Source: Desulfobulbaceae bacterium (lineage in GTDB: Bacteria > Desulfobacterota > Desulfobulbia > Desulfobulbales > Desulfocapsaceae). Taken from it: DNA of 64,000 bases. Under the pieces are notes generated by a model. That model saw only the letters and a program-made list of their open reading frames with translations. It did not search any database and had not been told where the DNA came from. The stretch spans positions 124,001 through 188,000 of the forward strand of contig WSXV01000004.1 of assembly GCA_009773475.1 (NCBI GenBank), written 5' to 3'. Position numbers and translations under genes: made by a program. Shown piece after piece: positions 26,970-37,612 of this stretch (position 1 is its first letter; every line of letters begins with the position of its first letter).

Positions 26970-27113
26970 CCATTTGATTAAGCAGCATCCCTGGTTGAAT
27001 CAACGTCGCTCCGCCACCACAAACCATGAAAGTTCACTGCATCAGCTTCCTCTCGTTCGATTTGCTAGCAACTTTCTCATAATTTCTTCAAGACACATCC
27101 TCTAATTATCCCT

Positions 27114-30100
27114 ATGAGCGCCGGTTTTGTTCATCTTCACGTCCACACCCAGTACAGTCTGCTGGATGGTGCCATCAGAATTCCTGACTTGCTCGACAAG
27201 TGCCGTGAATATGGGATGAACAGCGTTGCTGTTACCGATCATGGCGCCATGTATGGGGCTTTGGATTTCTATGTTAAGGCCAGAAAGGCGGGTATAAAAC
27301 CGATCATTGGCTGTGAATTCTACATAGCCCCCGGCCATCGTGGAGAACGAAAAAAAGGACATTTCCATCTCGTCCTTCTCGCCATGAACTTCACCGGCTA
27401 TAAAAACCTGATGAAAATGGCAGGCATTGCTCAGTTCGAAGGATTTTACCACAAACCTCGCATTGACATGGAGACCTTGGCCACCCACAACGAAGGCCTG
27501 ATTGCCCTTACCGCCTGCCTCAAAGGGCAGATCCCCTGGCTTGTGGGTCAAAATGATCTGGACGGTGCCAGGGAAAAGACCAAGGAATACCTCAATATCT
27601 TTGGCGACCGACTCTACTTTGAGCTCCAGGAAAACGGCATCGCCGAACAGACCCCGATTAACGAGGGGATGAAAAAACTGGCAGCTGAATTTGAAATCAA
27701 AACCGTTGCCACCAATGACTGTCATTACCTTCTTCAGGAAGATGCCCATGCCCATGAGGTACTCCTCTGCATCCAGACCAACAACACCTTAAACGACGCC
27801 CGCCGTTTCAAATTTTCCTCCGACGAATTCTATTTCAAGTCGCCCGAGGAGATGAAAAATCGATTTCACCATACTCCCGAAGCCGTTGCCACAACCGTCG
27901 AGATTGCCGAACGTTGTAATCTTGAAATCGGTTTTGGTGATTATCACTTTCCCGTCTTTCCGGTAACGGAAGGGGAAACCCTCGAATCAATGTTTGCCAC
28001 CTCTTGTCAGACAGGACTCAAGGAACGTTTTTCGGCCATGCGGACATCCGGCACACTCACTCCGGCGCTGGAAGATCAGTATAAAAAACGACTTGCCCAT
28101 GAAATTGAGGTGATTAACACCATGGGCTTCCCGGGATATTTTCTCATCGTGGCTGATTTTATCAACTGGGCGAAGAATCAGGGCATTCCGGTGGGCCCAG
28201 GACGCGGTTCAGGAGCAGGAAGCCTGGCTGCCTACTGTATGCGGATCACCAATATCGACCCCATCCCCTATGGTCTGCTCTTCGAGCGATTCCTGAATAT
28301 CGAACGCAAATCAATGCCTGACTTTGACGTTGATTTCTGTCAGGAACGGCGTGGCGAAGTCATCGACTATGTCCAGGAAAAGTATGGCGGGAAATCCCAT
28401 GTCGCCCAGATTCTGACCTACGGTACCATGAAGGCCCGGGGGGCCATCCGTGACGTGGGCCGGGCCATGGATCTGCCCTTGAACGAGGTGGATCGGATCG
28501 CCAAGCTGGTTCCTGAAGAGTTGAAGATGACGATCAAAAAGGCCATTGCTGATGAGCCTCGTCTTCAGGATGCCGCCGACAGAGATCCGAAAATCGCCGA
28601 GCTGCTGCGCGTCGCCCAGGCCCTGGAGGGATTGGCACGGCACACCTCAACCCATGCGGCAGGGGTGGTGGTTGCTCCCAGCCCGATGGTCGATTTCCTG
28701 CCAACCTGCAGGGGAAAAGAGGGCGAGACTCTGACCCAGTATGACATGAAGCATACTGAGATGACCGGACTGATCAAGTTTGACTTTCTTGGCCTCAAGA
28801 CCCTCACCGTCATCGACAAGGCACTCAAACATATCAAGGCTGACATTGGCACGGAGCTTGACATAGACACCATCCCAACAGATGATCTCAAAACCTATGA
28901 CCTGCTTTGCAAGGGTGATGCCTTGGGCGTCTTTCAGTTGGAAAGTTCTGGAATGCGGGATTTGCTGGTCAGGATGGCGCCTAGGCAGTTCAGCGATCTC
29001 ATCGCCCTGGTCGCCCTCTATCGTCCCGGCCCCTTGGATTCCGGGATGGTCAGCGATTTTGTCGAGACCAAGCATGGCCGCGCCACTGCGAACTACCCTT
29101 TACCCCAGATCAAATCTGTCCTTGAAGAGACCTATGGCGTTATCGTCTATCAGGAACAGGTCATGCAGATCGCCAATATCCTGGCCAGCTACTCCCTCGG
29201 TGATGCCGACAACCTGCGCCGGGCCATGGGCAAGAAGATCTCCGAGGTCATGGACAAGGAAAAGGTTAAGTTCATGGCCGGGGCCAAGAAGAATAATATT
29301 CCGGCGGACAAGGCGGAAGCGGTCTTTGACCTAATGGCAAAATTTGCCGGCTATGGTTTTAACAAATCGCATTCGGCCGCCTATGCGCTGATCTGCTACC
29401 AGACCGCCTATCTCAAGGCCCACTATCCAGCCCAGTTCATGGCGGCACTGCTTTCCTGCGACATGAACAACACCGACAAGATTGTTCTCTATATCAATGA
29501 ATGCAGGGAACACAAACTTGAGGTGCTGCCGCCGGATATTAATGAATCGTACTACGATTTCAGCGTCAAGGATGATCGTATTCGTTTTGGCATGGCTGCA
29601 GTCAAAAATGTCGGAGAATCTGCCCTTGAATCAATCATTCAAGAGAGAGCGGACTCAGACCGATACACCTCCCTTGAGAATTTCTGCAACCGCATTGATT
29701 CGCGGCGGGTTAATTCACGGGTCATCGAGAGTCTGATCAAGGCCGGCGCCTTTGACTCATTAGGCTGTAAACGCTCCCAGCTTTTCACCATCCTGCCCCA
29801 GGCGATGGAGCAGGCCAAGGCCGCTCAACGTGATCGTCAGAGCGGACAGATGTCTCTTTTTTCTCTGGCTCCCGTCACCACCAGCCAGGAGTTAAATGCC
29901 ATCACCCTTCCTGACATTGCTGAATGGACTGAACTGGAGCGACTGGCCTTTGAAAAGGAAACCGTTGGTTTTTACATTACCGGCCACCCCCTCGATGATG
30001 CCATTCACGAGATCAGAACGGTTGTCGACACTGAGATCGGCAAGCTCTCAGAGTGGGGCGACGCTCAACCCGTCCGGGTGGGCGGGCTTATTCGGACCTG

Positions 30101-30623
30101 CAAACTGTTGAAGAGCAAAAAGGGTGACCCCATGGCCTTTATGGCCTTGGAGGATATTCTCGATTCCGTCGAAGTGGTTGTCTTTCCTGAGGTATATGCC
30201 CGTTCTCAGCACCTTCTTACCTCCACCGAACCGGTGATTATTCAGGGAACGGTACAAAAAGATGAACGAGGAGCCAAAATCATTGCTGAATCCATTGATC
30301 CCCTGGCTGAAGCCCTTGAAAAATATACGGAATCGATCAATCTGAAACTGGAAGCGGCAACCGTTACCCGACAACGTCTTGAGGCGCTGAAAAAAATATG
30401 CTATCAATTTCATGGCCTCTGCCCTTTGTTGCTGACCATCCACTTCCCCGGACACGGCGAAGTGGATATTGAGATTCTCAAAGACCTCACCATCCGCCCC
30501 TGCCGAGAGTTTACTGAGAAGATGAATGAGACTCTCGGCTATCCGGCTCTTTCTTTCAAGAAAAAACCATTGTTTGCTCCTGTCCGTAAAAAATGGGCCA
30601 AGAAGAATGACAACAACTCCTAA
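27114..30623 (+). CDS. dnaE: DNA polymerase III subunit alpha
   Basis: DnaE is the replicative polymerase. The 1169-residue protein has the N-terminal PHP domain (FVHLHVHTQYSLLDGAIRI, VTDHGAMYGALDFY), the palm with VGPGRGSGAGSLAAYCM and the catalytic PDFDVDFCQERR, the fingers (YGVIVYQEQVMQIA, GYGFNKSHSAAYALICYQTAYLKAHYP), and a C-terminal OB-fold (VRVGGLIRTCKLLKSKKGDPMAFMALED). Length is normal for DnaE1. It is followed 21 bp later by a diguanylate cyclase gene. Confidence 0.98.
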   Translation: MSAGFVHLHVHTQYSLLDGAIRIPDLLDKCREYGMNSVAVTDHGAMYGALDFYVKARKAGIKPIIGCEFYIAPGHRGERKKGHFHLVLLAMNFTGYKNLMKMAGIAQFEGFYHKPRIDMETLATHNEGLIALTACLKGQIPWLVGQNDLDGAREKTKEYLNIFGDRLYFELQENGIAEQTPINEGMKKLAAEFEIKTVATNDCHYLLQEDAHAHEVLLCIQTNNTLNDARRFKFSSDEFYFKSPEEMKNRFHHTPEAVATTVEIAERCNLEIGFGDYHFPVFPVTEGETLESMFATSCQTGLKERFSAMRTSGTLTPALEDQYKKRLAHEIEVINTMGFPGYFLIVADFINWAKNQGIPVGPGRGSGAGSLAAYCMRITNIDPIPYGLLFERFLNIERKSMPDFDVDFCQERRGEVIDYVQEKYGGKSHVAQILTYGTMKARGAIRDVGRAMDLPLNEVDRIAKLVPEELKMTIKKAIADEPRLQDAADRDPKIAELLRVAQALEGLARHTSTHAAGVVVAPSPMVDFLPTCRGKEGETLTQYDMKHTEMTGLIKFDFLGLKTLTVIDKALKHIKADIGTELDIDTIPTDDLKTYDLLCKGDALGVFQLESSGMRDLLVRMAPRQFSDLIALVALYRPGPLDSGMVSDFVETKHGRATANYPLPQIKSVLEETYGVIVYQEQVMQIANILASYSLGDADNLRRAMGKKISEVMDKEKVKFMAGAKKNNIPADKAEAVFDLMAKFAGYGFNKSHSAAYALICYQTAYLKAHYPAQFMAALLSCDMNNTDKIVLYINECREHKLEVLPPDINESYYDFSVKDDRIRFGMAAVKNVGESALESIIQERADSDRYTSLENFCNRIDSRRVNSRVIESLIKAGAFDSLGCKRSQLFTILPQAMEQAKAAQRDRQSGQMSLFSLAPVTTSQELNAITLPDIAEWTELERLAFEKETVGFYITGHPLDDAIHEIRTVVDTEIGKLSEWGDAQPVRVGGLIRTCKLLKSKKGDPMAFMALEDILDSVEVVVFPEVYARSQHLLTSTEPVIIQGTVQKDERGAKIIAESIDPLAEALEKYTESINLKLEAATVTRQRLEALKKICYQFHGLCPLLLTIHFPGHGEVDIEILKDLTIRPCREFTEKMNETLGYPALSFKKKPLFAPVRKKWAKKNDNNS

Positions 30624-30644
30624 TCATTACAAAAGAAACTTCTC

Positions 30645-33017
30645 ATGACTAACCCGAAATTCTGGAATAACTGGACGATTGCCACCAGAATTGGCGCGGT
30701 TATCTCTGTAGGAGTTGTCACCAGCGTTGCCATCATCATCATCGGGGCGGCAACCTATCTCAAAAAAGACCATATCGCCACCTTTGGCAGGCAGCAATTC
30801 ACTTCCTTGCAAGCCTTTGCCATGTACCTTGATGCCGATCTCACCAGTAAGCTCAAGGTGATAAAAAATGTAGCGGATATCATCCCCCCACAAGTTCTCC
30901 TGGATCCATCTTCAGCCCAGCAGTTTCTCACGAATAGAACCGGACTTTCCACACTGTTTGACGACGGGCTGATGATCGTTTCAACCCAGGGCCGACTCCT
31001 GGCAGAGATCCCCGTCATTTCATCGGAAAGAAAAGACATTGATTACTCCGCAGCCCCATTCTTCCAACAGGCTAAAGCGGCAGCTCGTCCGGTTATCTCT
31101 GAACCTTTCTACTCAGTGAAGCCCGATCATAAACCCATTGTCGAGATGATTGCCCCCATTCAAGACACCCAAGGGAACGTCGCGGGTTATTTATGCGGCG
31201 GCATTACCCTGAATGGTGATAACGCGCTTGGCAACATTGCCCGTCGCCAGATGGGAGACAAGGGATATTTTTATGTTTTTTCTCAGGACCGAACCATCCT
31301 TATCCATCATGATGCCTCCCGGATGCTCCAAAAAGATGTCCCCATTGGCTCCAATCGCCTCTTTGACCTTGCGCTCCAAGGATTTAACGGTAGCGGCGAG
31401 ACCATAAACTCAAAGGGGCAGGCTCTCCTGGCATCGTTTCAGCATCTGCAGGCCGCACCCTGGATTCTGGCAGGGAATCTTCCTAAACAAGAGGTTCTAA
31501 CCCCTTTTTATGAGAACCAGCGTCTGGTCATCCTGACCATTATTATTTGTGGAGCAGCAGTCATTCTCTTCAGTTGGATATCACTATTACGTTTTCTGGC
31601 CCCCATTGAGCGTTTTATCACTCACATGAAGGAATGTGGCGATAATGCCTCGCCTTTTCAGCACACTGGCGGCCCGGAACTGACCCTGCTTGCCACCATC
31701 TTTAACCAAATGCTGGACAAAATGAATGACACGCAGGCTGAGCTCGCAGCCAATGAAGAATTACAACGTACCCTGCTCAACGCCTCACCCGATATCATCT
31801 CTTTCAAGGATGGAGAAGGACGCTGGCTGTTGGCCAACAAGGCCGATCTGGCCCTGTTTCACCTTGAGGACGTCGATTACAAGGGGAAAAAAAGTTCCGA
31901 GCTGGCCGGCTACAGCCCATTCTATCAGGATACCATCATGGCCCGTGAGATATCAGATGAACAGGCATGGAACCACGGCAGCATGCTCACCACAGAGGAG
32001 ATCATCCATACTCCTGACCAGGGCGATAAAGTTCTTGAGGTCATCACGGCCCCTCTTTTCCATCCGGACGGAAGACGTAAAGCCCTGGTCATCATCGGCC
32101 GCGACATTACCGCCCGAAAAAATAATGAAGACAAACTGCACAAACTTTCCATGGCTGTGGAGCAATCTCCTGTTACCATTGTCATCTTCGACACTCGAGG
32201 GAATATCGAATTCGTTAATCCTGAGTTTACCTACCAGACCGGCTACACCCTTGACGAGGCCATGGGGCATACCCCACAATCCCTTCTTAAGACGGAGGAG
32301 ACTCCTCCAGGAATCATCACCGAACTCTGGCAAGCCATCGGCGCCGGCAAGATATGGGAAGGTGATTTTTATAATACCAAGAAAAATGGTGAGAAGTTCA
32401 TCGAACACGTTATCATCTCACCCATTCGCAACGACAGGGGTAAAATCACCCAGTACATGTCTATTAATGAGGATATTACGGCCAGAAAACAGTCCGATGA
32501 GATCATCTGGCGACAGGCTAACTTCGACCACCTGACCAATCTGCCCAACCGCAGACTATTCCTCTACCGTTTACAAAAAAGTATCCTCTACACCAGCAGA
32601 GAAGGCTCCTCTTTGGTCTTGATGTTCCTTGATCTGGACCGTTTCAAGGAGGTTAACGACACCCTGGGCCATGACTATGGTGACATTCTGCTCATTGAGG
32701 CGGCGCGGCGGATTGTTGAGTGTGTGCGTGATACCGATACCGTTTCTCGTTTTGGGGGCGATGAATTTGTCCTGATGCTCACCCGCATCAATGTTAATGC
32801 GGGGATTGAAAAGATATCAAAAAAAATTCTCACAGCCTTGAGCAAACCATTCTATCTCGAAAATGAAACTGCCTCCGTTACCGCCAGTATCGGAAGCACC
32901 ATCTGCCCGCAAGACGGAACCGATATCAGCACCCTCTTGAAAAACGCTGACCGGGCCATGTATCTGGCCAAGGGGTCCGGCCGGAACTGCTGGCGCTCAT
33001 TTACTGATCTTCCTTAG
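30645..33017 (+). CDS. Membrane diguanylate cyclase with Cache sensor and two PAS domains
   Basis: The 790-residue protein has a membrane helix near residues 15-38, an extracytoplasmic dCache-like region (FDDGLMIVSTQGRLLAEIP, GYFYVFSQDRTILIHHD), a second helix near 295-318, a HAMP-like linker, two PAS domains (about 370-490 and 500-620) and a C-terminal GGDEF domain. The active site reads FGGDEFV (residues 703-709). RDTD five residues before it is an inhibitory I-site, so product feedback by c-di-GMP is expected. There is no EAL domain. It follows dnaE by 21 bp; a functional link to replication is not implied. Confidence 0.93.
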   Translation: MTNPKFWNNWTIATRIGAVISVGVVTSVAIIIIGAATYLKKDHIATFGRQQFTSLQAFAMYLDADLTSKLKVIKNVADIIPPQVLLDPSSAQQFLTNRTGLSTLFDDGLMIVSTQGRLLAEIPVISSERKDIDYSAAPFFQQAKAAARPVISEPFYSVKPDHKPIVEMIAPIQDTQGNVAGYLCGGITLNGDNALGNIARRQMGDKGYFYVFSQDRTILIHHDASRMLQKDVPIGSNRLFDLALQGFNGSGETINSKGQALLASFQHLQAAPWILAGNLPKQEVLTPFYENQRLVILTIIICGAAVILFSWISLLRFLAPIERFITHMKECGDNASPFQHTGGPELTLLATIFNQMLDKMNDTQAELAANEELQRTLLNASPDIISFKDGEGRWLLANKADLALFHLEDVDYKGKKSSELAGYSPFYQDTIMAREISDEQAWNHGSMLTTEEIIHTPDQGDKVLEVITAPLFHPDGRRKALVIIGRDITARKNNEDKLHKLSMAVEQSPVTIVIFDTRGNIEFVNPEFTYQTGYTLDEAMGHTPQSLLKTEETPPGIITELWQAIGAGKIWEGDFYNTKKNGEKFIEHVIISPIRNDRGKITQYMSINEDITARKQSDEIIWRQANFDHLTNLPNRRLFLYRLQKSILYTSREGSSLVLMFLDLDRFKEVNDTLGHDYGDILLIEAARRIVECVRDTDTVSRFGGDEFVLMLTRINVNAGIEKISKKILTALSKPFYLENETASVTASIGSTICPQDGTDISTLLKNADRAMYLAKGSGRNCWRSFTDLP

Positions 33018-33085
33018 TTCATTGTGGCCAGAGGAGAATTCCGGTACAAGGAACAAAAATGAAATCAAACTAAAAAAGGTGAACC

Positions 33086-33919
33086 ATGTGGAAATCTAAA
33101 GATGTCTATTATCTCTCTGGCAGTACCGGCATTCTGGCCGAGGATCTTGGCAAGGCACTGCTCTGCCAATTTCCAGAGATCAACTTCAATGAAGAAAAAC
33201 TTCCCTTCATCCGTACCGAAAAGGAAGCCTGGGAGGCTCGTGAACTCATCCTTAAACAATCATCCGGGCGACACCCCCTTGTCTTCTCCACCATCATGAG
33301 CCCTGAATTGATCGCGATTCTGGATGCACCAGAGGTAGAGCTTTTCAATATTTGCGAAAACTACCTCGGCAGGCTGGCACAACTTTTGGAAGCTGAACCG
33401 TTACGGGAATCTGGCTTTTCAAGGCATCTTGATGATACCCACATGGCCAAACGGGTCTCCGCCATCCAGTACTGCATCAACCATGATGACGGCTCCGCAA
33501 CTAAAGACTATGATGAGGCAGAGGTTATTCTGCTTGGGGTTTCACGGTCCGGAAAAACTCCAATTTCTGTTTATCTGGCAACCCAGCTAGGCATTAAGAC
33601 CGCCAATTACCCCCTTGTCTGTGACGATTTAAATACCTACAGTCTGCCGGCGGATATCATCCGCAATAAAAAACGGGTCATCGGGCTTTCCACCACCCCG
33701 GAAATTCTCCATCATATCCGCGAAAAACGCTACAAGGGAAGCTCATACGCAAAACATGCGACCTGCGTCAACGAACTGAGTCAAGCTCACCAGATCTTTC
33801 TAAACTATGAGATTCCGGTCATCATGTCAGACGGCCGTTCCATCGAGGAAACTGCCACTCAGGTGGCCCAGGAACTGGCTATCCGGAAAAAGTCTTATGT
33901 ACACGCAAAACTAAAATAA
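33086..33919 (+). CDS. ppsR: Pyruvate, water dikinase regulatory protein (kinase/pyrophosphorylase)
   Basis: The 277-residue protein belongs to the DUF299 family, which switches PEP synthase or pyruvate phosphate dikinase off by ADP-dependent threonine phosphorylation and on by phosphate-dependent dephosphorylation. Signatures are the N-terminal YYLSGSTGILAEDLGKALL, the P-loop LGVSRSGKTP (residues 150-159), TPISVYLATQLGIKTANYPL and IMSDGRSIEETA. The ribosome site AAAGGTG is well placed. The target enzyme gene is not in the window. Confidence 0.94.
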   Translation: MWKSKDVYYLSGSTGILAEDLGKALLCQFPEINFNEEKLPFIRTEKEAWEARELILKQSSGRHPLVFSTIMSPELIAILDAPEVELFNICENYLGRLAQLLEAEPLRESGFSRHLDDTHMAKRVSAIQYCINHDDGSATKDYDEAEVILLGVSRSGKTPISVYLATQLGIKTANYPLVCDDLNTYSLPADIIRNKKRVIGLSTTPEILHHIREKRYKGSSYAKHATCVNELSQAHQIFLNYEIPVIMSDGRSIEETATQVAQELAIRKKSYVHAKLK

Positions 33920-34089
33920 TCAGAACGACTTGGGTCTTAGGGATTTTCTGACATCAAGTTGAAATGTTATAGATATCAATCAATTTTAATAAAAGACATA
34001 CGACGTTCACAAACGCAAGAAATGTGTAAGACTTGCTGACGGGCCTTAGTATGAAAAAAGCAACTGCTCACTCCTGTCGAGGTTTATGC

Positions 34090-34911
34090 ATGACTGATTA
34101 TAGTAAATTGGATCACCCTGAAATCCTTTCCCATATCTTTTATCCGCAAAAGGAGACTGTCACCCCCCTGCCACCGGGAGCCTGCGATTTCACTGTTATC
34201 GTTGAGCCAGGGGTTACCATCGGCTGCCGGTTTCATATTACAGACCCCTCCGCGCCCTGTATTCTTTATTTTCACGGCAATGGAGAGACCGTCAGCGACC
34301 TCGACAGCATTGGCCAGCGATACAATGAAGCCGGCATGAACCTCCTGGTGACGGATTATCGGGGATATGGCTGGAGCACTGGTCAGCCCAGCGTCTCCGC
34401 CATGTTCAGCGATGGAGAGATTCTCTTTCAGGAATCGAAAAAATGGATGGCGGACAACGGCTACACCGGCGCCTTTTTTCTTATGGGACGCTCACTGGGA
34501 TCTGCCTGCGCCATTGATCTTGCAGCAAAATTCTCTGATGAGATCAAGGGCGTCATCATAGAAAGCGGCTTTGCCGACACCCTCCCTCTGGCATGTTCAT
34601 TGGGGTTGGAACTGAATGACCATGACATTTCTGAAGATGAATGCTTCAACAATATGGCGAAGATCGCACTTATCACCAAGCCGACATTTATTCTCCATGG
34701 CGCCTTGGACGAAATTATCCCGGCTGCCGAGGCAGAAAAACTGCAGGCATTTTGTGGAGCTAAAAGCAAGGAGTTCCAGATTGTTCCCGGTGCAGATCAC
34801 AACTCCATCGTTTCGGTGGCAGGAAACCTCTATTTCCAGGTCATCAAGCAATTTATCGACAAAATTACCGGAGTCTCTTCATGGAGAACAAGACGAAAAG
34901 CGGCAAAATAA
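34090..34911 (+). CDS. Alpha/beta hydrolase (serine peptidase S33/BAAT-like)
   Basis: The 273-residue protein has the alpha/beta-hydrolase order: oxyanion-hole motif FHGNGET (residues 61-67), VTDYRGYGWSTGQPS, the nucleophile elbow GRSLGS (Ser135), the acid in HGALDEIIP (Asp207) and the catalytic His237 in GADHNSI. No signal peptide is seen. Substrate is unknown; relatives include bem46-like and thioesterase-like enzymes. I chose ATG 34090 for its GAGG site; the frame is open 19 codons further upstream, including an ATG at 34051. It appears to stand alone. Confidence 0.87.
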   Translation: MTDYSKLDHPEILSHIFYPQKETVTPLPPGACDFTVIVEPGVTIGCRFHITDPSAPCILYFHGNGETVSDLDSIGQRYNEAGMNLLVTDYRGYGWSTGQPSVSAMFSDGEILFQESKKWMADNGYTGAFFLMGRSLGSACAIDLAAKFSDEIKGVIIESGFADTLPLACSLGLELNDHDISEDECFNNMAKIALITKPTFILHGALDEIIPAAEAEKLQAFCGAKSKEFQIVPGADHNSIVSVAGNLYFQVIKQFIDKITGVSSWRTRRKAAK

Positions 34912-34937
34912 GTACTAAGACTGAAAATCAGGTTGCA

Positions 34938-34960
34938 TGTTGACGAGTTTTTGGTCAACA
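34938..34960. other. Small inverted repeat ahead of a lipoprotein gene
   Basis: TGTTGAC at 34938-34944 pairs with GTCAACA at 34954-34960, with a nine-base loop. It is about 110 bp upstream of the solute-binding lipoprotein gene. It could be an operator or the weak end of the hydrolase transcript. Confidence 0.3.
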
Positions 34961-35071
34961 AAACCAAGGTGAATTTTTCACTTTATTTTAATGGCGCCAC
35001 AGGGTATAGGCGGTGGTTCAGAAGGCCTAAGCTTTTGTTAAAAAAAACAAATAATCAGAGAACACTTTTTT

Positions 35072-35947
35072 ATGAAAAGAAATTATTTCCATCCCTTACT
35101 GAGCCTGTTTTTCGTGCTTTTTCTTGCTTGTCTCAATGGTTGCGCACCGGAAATTTCTGATCAGATGGAAACCATAGATACCGCTCCGCAATATCCGTCG
35201 CCGCAAACCGATTCCCCTGAAGTTAAACAACTTCCCCTTGCTGACCCAGAAATCGCAGCTGACTCCAAGGTCTTACGAGTCGGCATTTTCCTGAACGCAC
35301 CACCCTTTATTTTTGAAAAAGATTTCAAAATTATGGGCTTGGAAGCTGATCTTGCCAATCAACTGGGCGTATACACCAACAAGAGCGTGCAGTTCGTCAA
35401 GGTTCCTGAGCCATTGGCAACCGAGGCCCTTTTAAAAAACCATGTCGATATTCTTATGACCGGGCGGAAAATTATCAGGAACTCTAGTTCTCCAGTGACG
35501 TTCAGTGAACCATACCTGCGATCTGGTCAGATCCTCCTGGTCAGAACCCATGAAGTTCCACTCTTTTCCTCCGGAATCTACAATCTGGAAAATACCGGCT
35601 ACACCTTTGGTGTCCTTCCCAACAGCGCCGGTGACCAATTTCTTACCAAAAACATCCATGGCATCAGGATATTACGATTCAAGTCAGTATCCGGCGCAAT
35701 AAAAGCCCTGAATAGTAAAAAGATAGACATCTTCCTGCATGACGCACCGACAATCTTTTCGTATGCCTTCGCCAATAAAACAGCCAACCTGACCCCCATT
35801 TTATCCCTGTTGACGGAAGAATACATTGGCTGGGAAATGCGGAGAGATGACGAGGAATTGCGTCAACAGGCCAACACCTTTATTCGCCAGCGTAAGGCTG
35901 ATGGTTTGCTCCAGAAGACGATCAAGCAATGGATCCCTAACCTATAA
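35072..35947 (+). CDS. Amino-acid-type solute-binding lipoprotein (SBP family 3)
   Basis: The 291-residue protein has a lipoprotein signal peptide with lipobox LNGC (about Cys24), a Pro/Ser/Asp-rich linker to about residue 65, and then a periplasmic binding domain of family 3: [56 protein letters not shown], and [15 protein letters not shown]. It should be anchored in the membrane and bind a small polar solute. No permease or ATPase gene is adjacent; the next gene, 19 bp on, encodes dCMP deaminase. It may serve a distant transporter or act in sensing or cell-wall turnover, like MltF-type domains without the lysozyme part. Confidence 0.85.
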   Translation: MKRNYFHPLLSLFFVLFLACLNGCAPEISDQMETIDTAPQYPSPQTDSPEVKQLPLADPEIAADSKVLRVGIFLNAPPFIFEKDFKIMGLEADLANQLGVYTNKSVQFVKVPEPLATEALLKNHVDILMTGRKIIRNSSSPVTFSEPYLRSGQILLVRTHEVPLFSSGIYNLENTGYTFGVLPNSAGDQFLTKNIHGIRILRFKSVSGAIKALNSKKIDIFLHDAPTIFSYAFANKTANLTPILSLLTEEYIGWEMRRDDEELRQQANTFIRQRKADGLLQKTIKQWIPNL

Positions 35948-35966
35948 TTTTTTCCAACCTTTTGAG

Positions 35967-36485
35967 ATGATGAAAGACAAAAAACGGAGCGGCTATCTTT
36001 CCTGGGATGAGTATTTCATGGCAGTCGCCCTCCTCTCAGCCCAGCGAAGCAAGGACCCAAACACCCAAGTGGGCGCCTGTGTTGCCAATGAACAGAACAA
36101 GATTGTCGGTGTCGGCTATAATGGATTTCCCTGGGGATGTTCCGACGATGAGCTGCCCTGGGCCCGGGAAGGGGCATTCCTGGACACCAAATACCCCTAT
36201 GTGTGTCATGCAGAGGTAAATGCCGTCCTCAATTCCATCACCCATCAACTGAACAATTGCCGCATCTATGTGGGGCTCTTCCCCTGTAACGAATGTACCA
36301 AGGTTATTATCCAGGCTGGAATCAAGGAAATTATCTATATGTCGGACAAGTATAAGGAGAGTGACACGGTGCGGGCATCGAAGATAATGCTCGACCGAGC
36401 CGGAATCGGATACCGGCAATTCAAAAGCAGCCGAGAGTCAATCACTATTGATCTGACCCATGCGCCGGATGTGGGTGAAAGGTAA
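35967..36485 (+). CDS. Deoxycytidylate (dCMP) deaminase family protein
   Basis: The 172-residue zinc enzyme would convert dCMP to dUMP for thymidylate synthesis. It has [26 protein letters not shown], the zinc/catalytic HAE at residues 81-83 ([10 protein letters not shown]) and the second zinc motif PCNEC (Cys107, Cys110). The frame remains open upstream into the lipoprotein gene, but the similarity begins at ATG 35967; a second ATG follows immediately. It lies 19 bp after the solute-binding lipoprotein gene. Confidence 0.93.
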   Translation: MMKDKKRSGYLSWDEYFMAVALLSAQRSKDPNTQVGACVANEQNKIVGVGYNGFPWGCSDDELPWAREGAFLDTKYPYVCHAEVNAVLNSITHQLNNCRIYVGLFPCNECTKVIIQAGIKEIIYMSDKYKESDTVRASKIMLDRAGIGYRQFKSSRESITIDLTHAPDVGER

Positions 36486-36587
36486 AAACGGAATGATGGT
36501 TTGTTTGCGGCCAAGGCGCAATATTATGGCCAAAAAGACCGTAACCAGAGACACGGTGCGCAGGATCCATCAGTTTCCCGGTCCTTC

Positions 36588-36610
36588 AGCCTTTTCAGGC
36601 TCTTCTTTTA
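36588..36610 (+). terminator. Weak terminator-like hairpin after dCMP deaminase
   Basis: AGCCT at 36588-36592 pairs with AGGCT at 36597-36601 around a TTTC loop, followed by CTTCTTTT. It sits between convergent genes and may stop the plus-strand transcript. The stem is short, so this is tentative. Confidence 0.35.
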
Positions 36611-37612
36611 ATGCTCATATCCCTGAAAACTGATATCTGTTCGGCTTCCATTTTTTTGTTCAAGGATAACGCCCTGGCCTTCGGTGATAATCCCCACAGG
36701 AAATATTTGCTGGTCGAGAAAGGATGCCATTTTGACCTTCAGCTCTTCCTCCCGATGGGGACGTACCGTAAAAACCAACTGATAGTCCTCCCCTCCCTTC
36801 AAGAGTAAATCCAATTTTTCTTTCCCAAGAAACTTGGCTGCAGCGTCAAGGACAGGCAATGACGGCAGACTTTCAAGATGGAGAATACTACCGGTACCGC
36901 TTTCCTGACAGATATGGGCAAGATCCGTGGCCAGACCATCGGAGATATCCTGCATAGCCGTCACACAGCCAGTGCTGGCAAGTTCCTGCCCGAGCTTTAC
37001 CTGAGGGAAGGGATTGAGATGGGAATCCAGCAAGACCTGCCACTGAAGCTGTAGCCCAAGGTCTATCTGTTCCTGTTTGGCTTTTTGAAACAATGCCAGA
37101 CCGGCGGCGGCAGCCCCAAGGGTGCCGCTCACATAGACGATATCACCAGGGATTGCCCCTGAACGATAGAGAATCCCACCAGAACCCGGCTCGCCAATCA
37201 CCGTCACCGAGATCATCAACTCCTTGCTCTGCACCGTGTCGCCACCAATAAGAACACAACCATATTCAGCGAGGATGGCGGAAACCCCGGAAAACCACTG
37301 TTGGAGCCAGTCAGCATCAAGGGCGGGAGGCAGACACAAGGAGAGCAGAACAAAACGGGGACATCCACCCATCGCCGCGATATCACTTAAATTAACGGCA
37401 ATACTCTTGCGGCCAAGGAGAGCGGGAGGATGCCAATGACAGTCAAAATGCACACCATCTACCAAGGTATCGGTGCTGATTAACCACCGTCCCTCTCCGG
37501 AATTGCCAAAAACTGCGCAATCATCGCCAATTCCTTGGACAAGGCCTGGGGCCGCAGCTGCACTCGCCTCCCTGATCAGCCGAATCAGGGCCCGCTCAGA
37601 GAGTTTGGCCAT
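36608..37612 (-). CDS. thiL: Thiamine-monophosphate kinase
   Basis: ThiL phosphorylates thiamine phosphate to the active cofactor thiamine diphosphate. The 334-residue protein belongs to the PurM/AIR-synthase superfamily, with GIGDDCAV near residue 26, STDTLVDGVHF, GRKSIAVNLSDIAAMGG, IGGDTVQSKELMISVTVIG, AMQDISDGLATDL and LLKGGEDYQLVFTV. It is the last gene of the long minus-strand run and its ATG overlaps the stop of the preceding small gene (TAATG). Confidence 0.95.
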   Translation of the reverse strand: MAKLSERALIRLIREASAAAAPGLVQGIGDDCAVFGNSGEGRWLISTDTLVDGVHFDCHWHPPALLGRKSIAVNLSDIAAMGGCPRFVLLSLCLPPALDADWLQQWFSGVSAILAEYGCVLIGGDTVQSKELMISVTVIGEPGSGGILYRSGAIPGDIVYVSGTLGAAAAGLALFQKAKQEQIDLGLQLQWQVLLDSHLNPFPQVKLGQELASTGCVTAMQDISDGLATDLAHICQESGTGSILHLESLPSLPVLDAAAKFLGKEKLDLLLKGGEDYQLVFTVRPHREEELKVKMASFLDQQIFPVGIITEGQGVILEQKNGSRTDISFQGYEH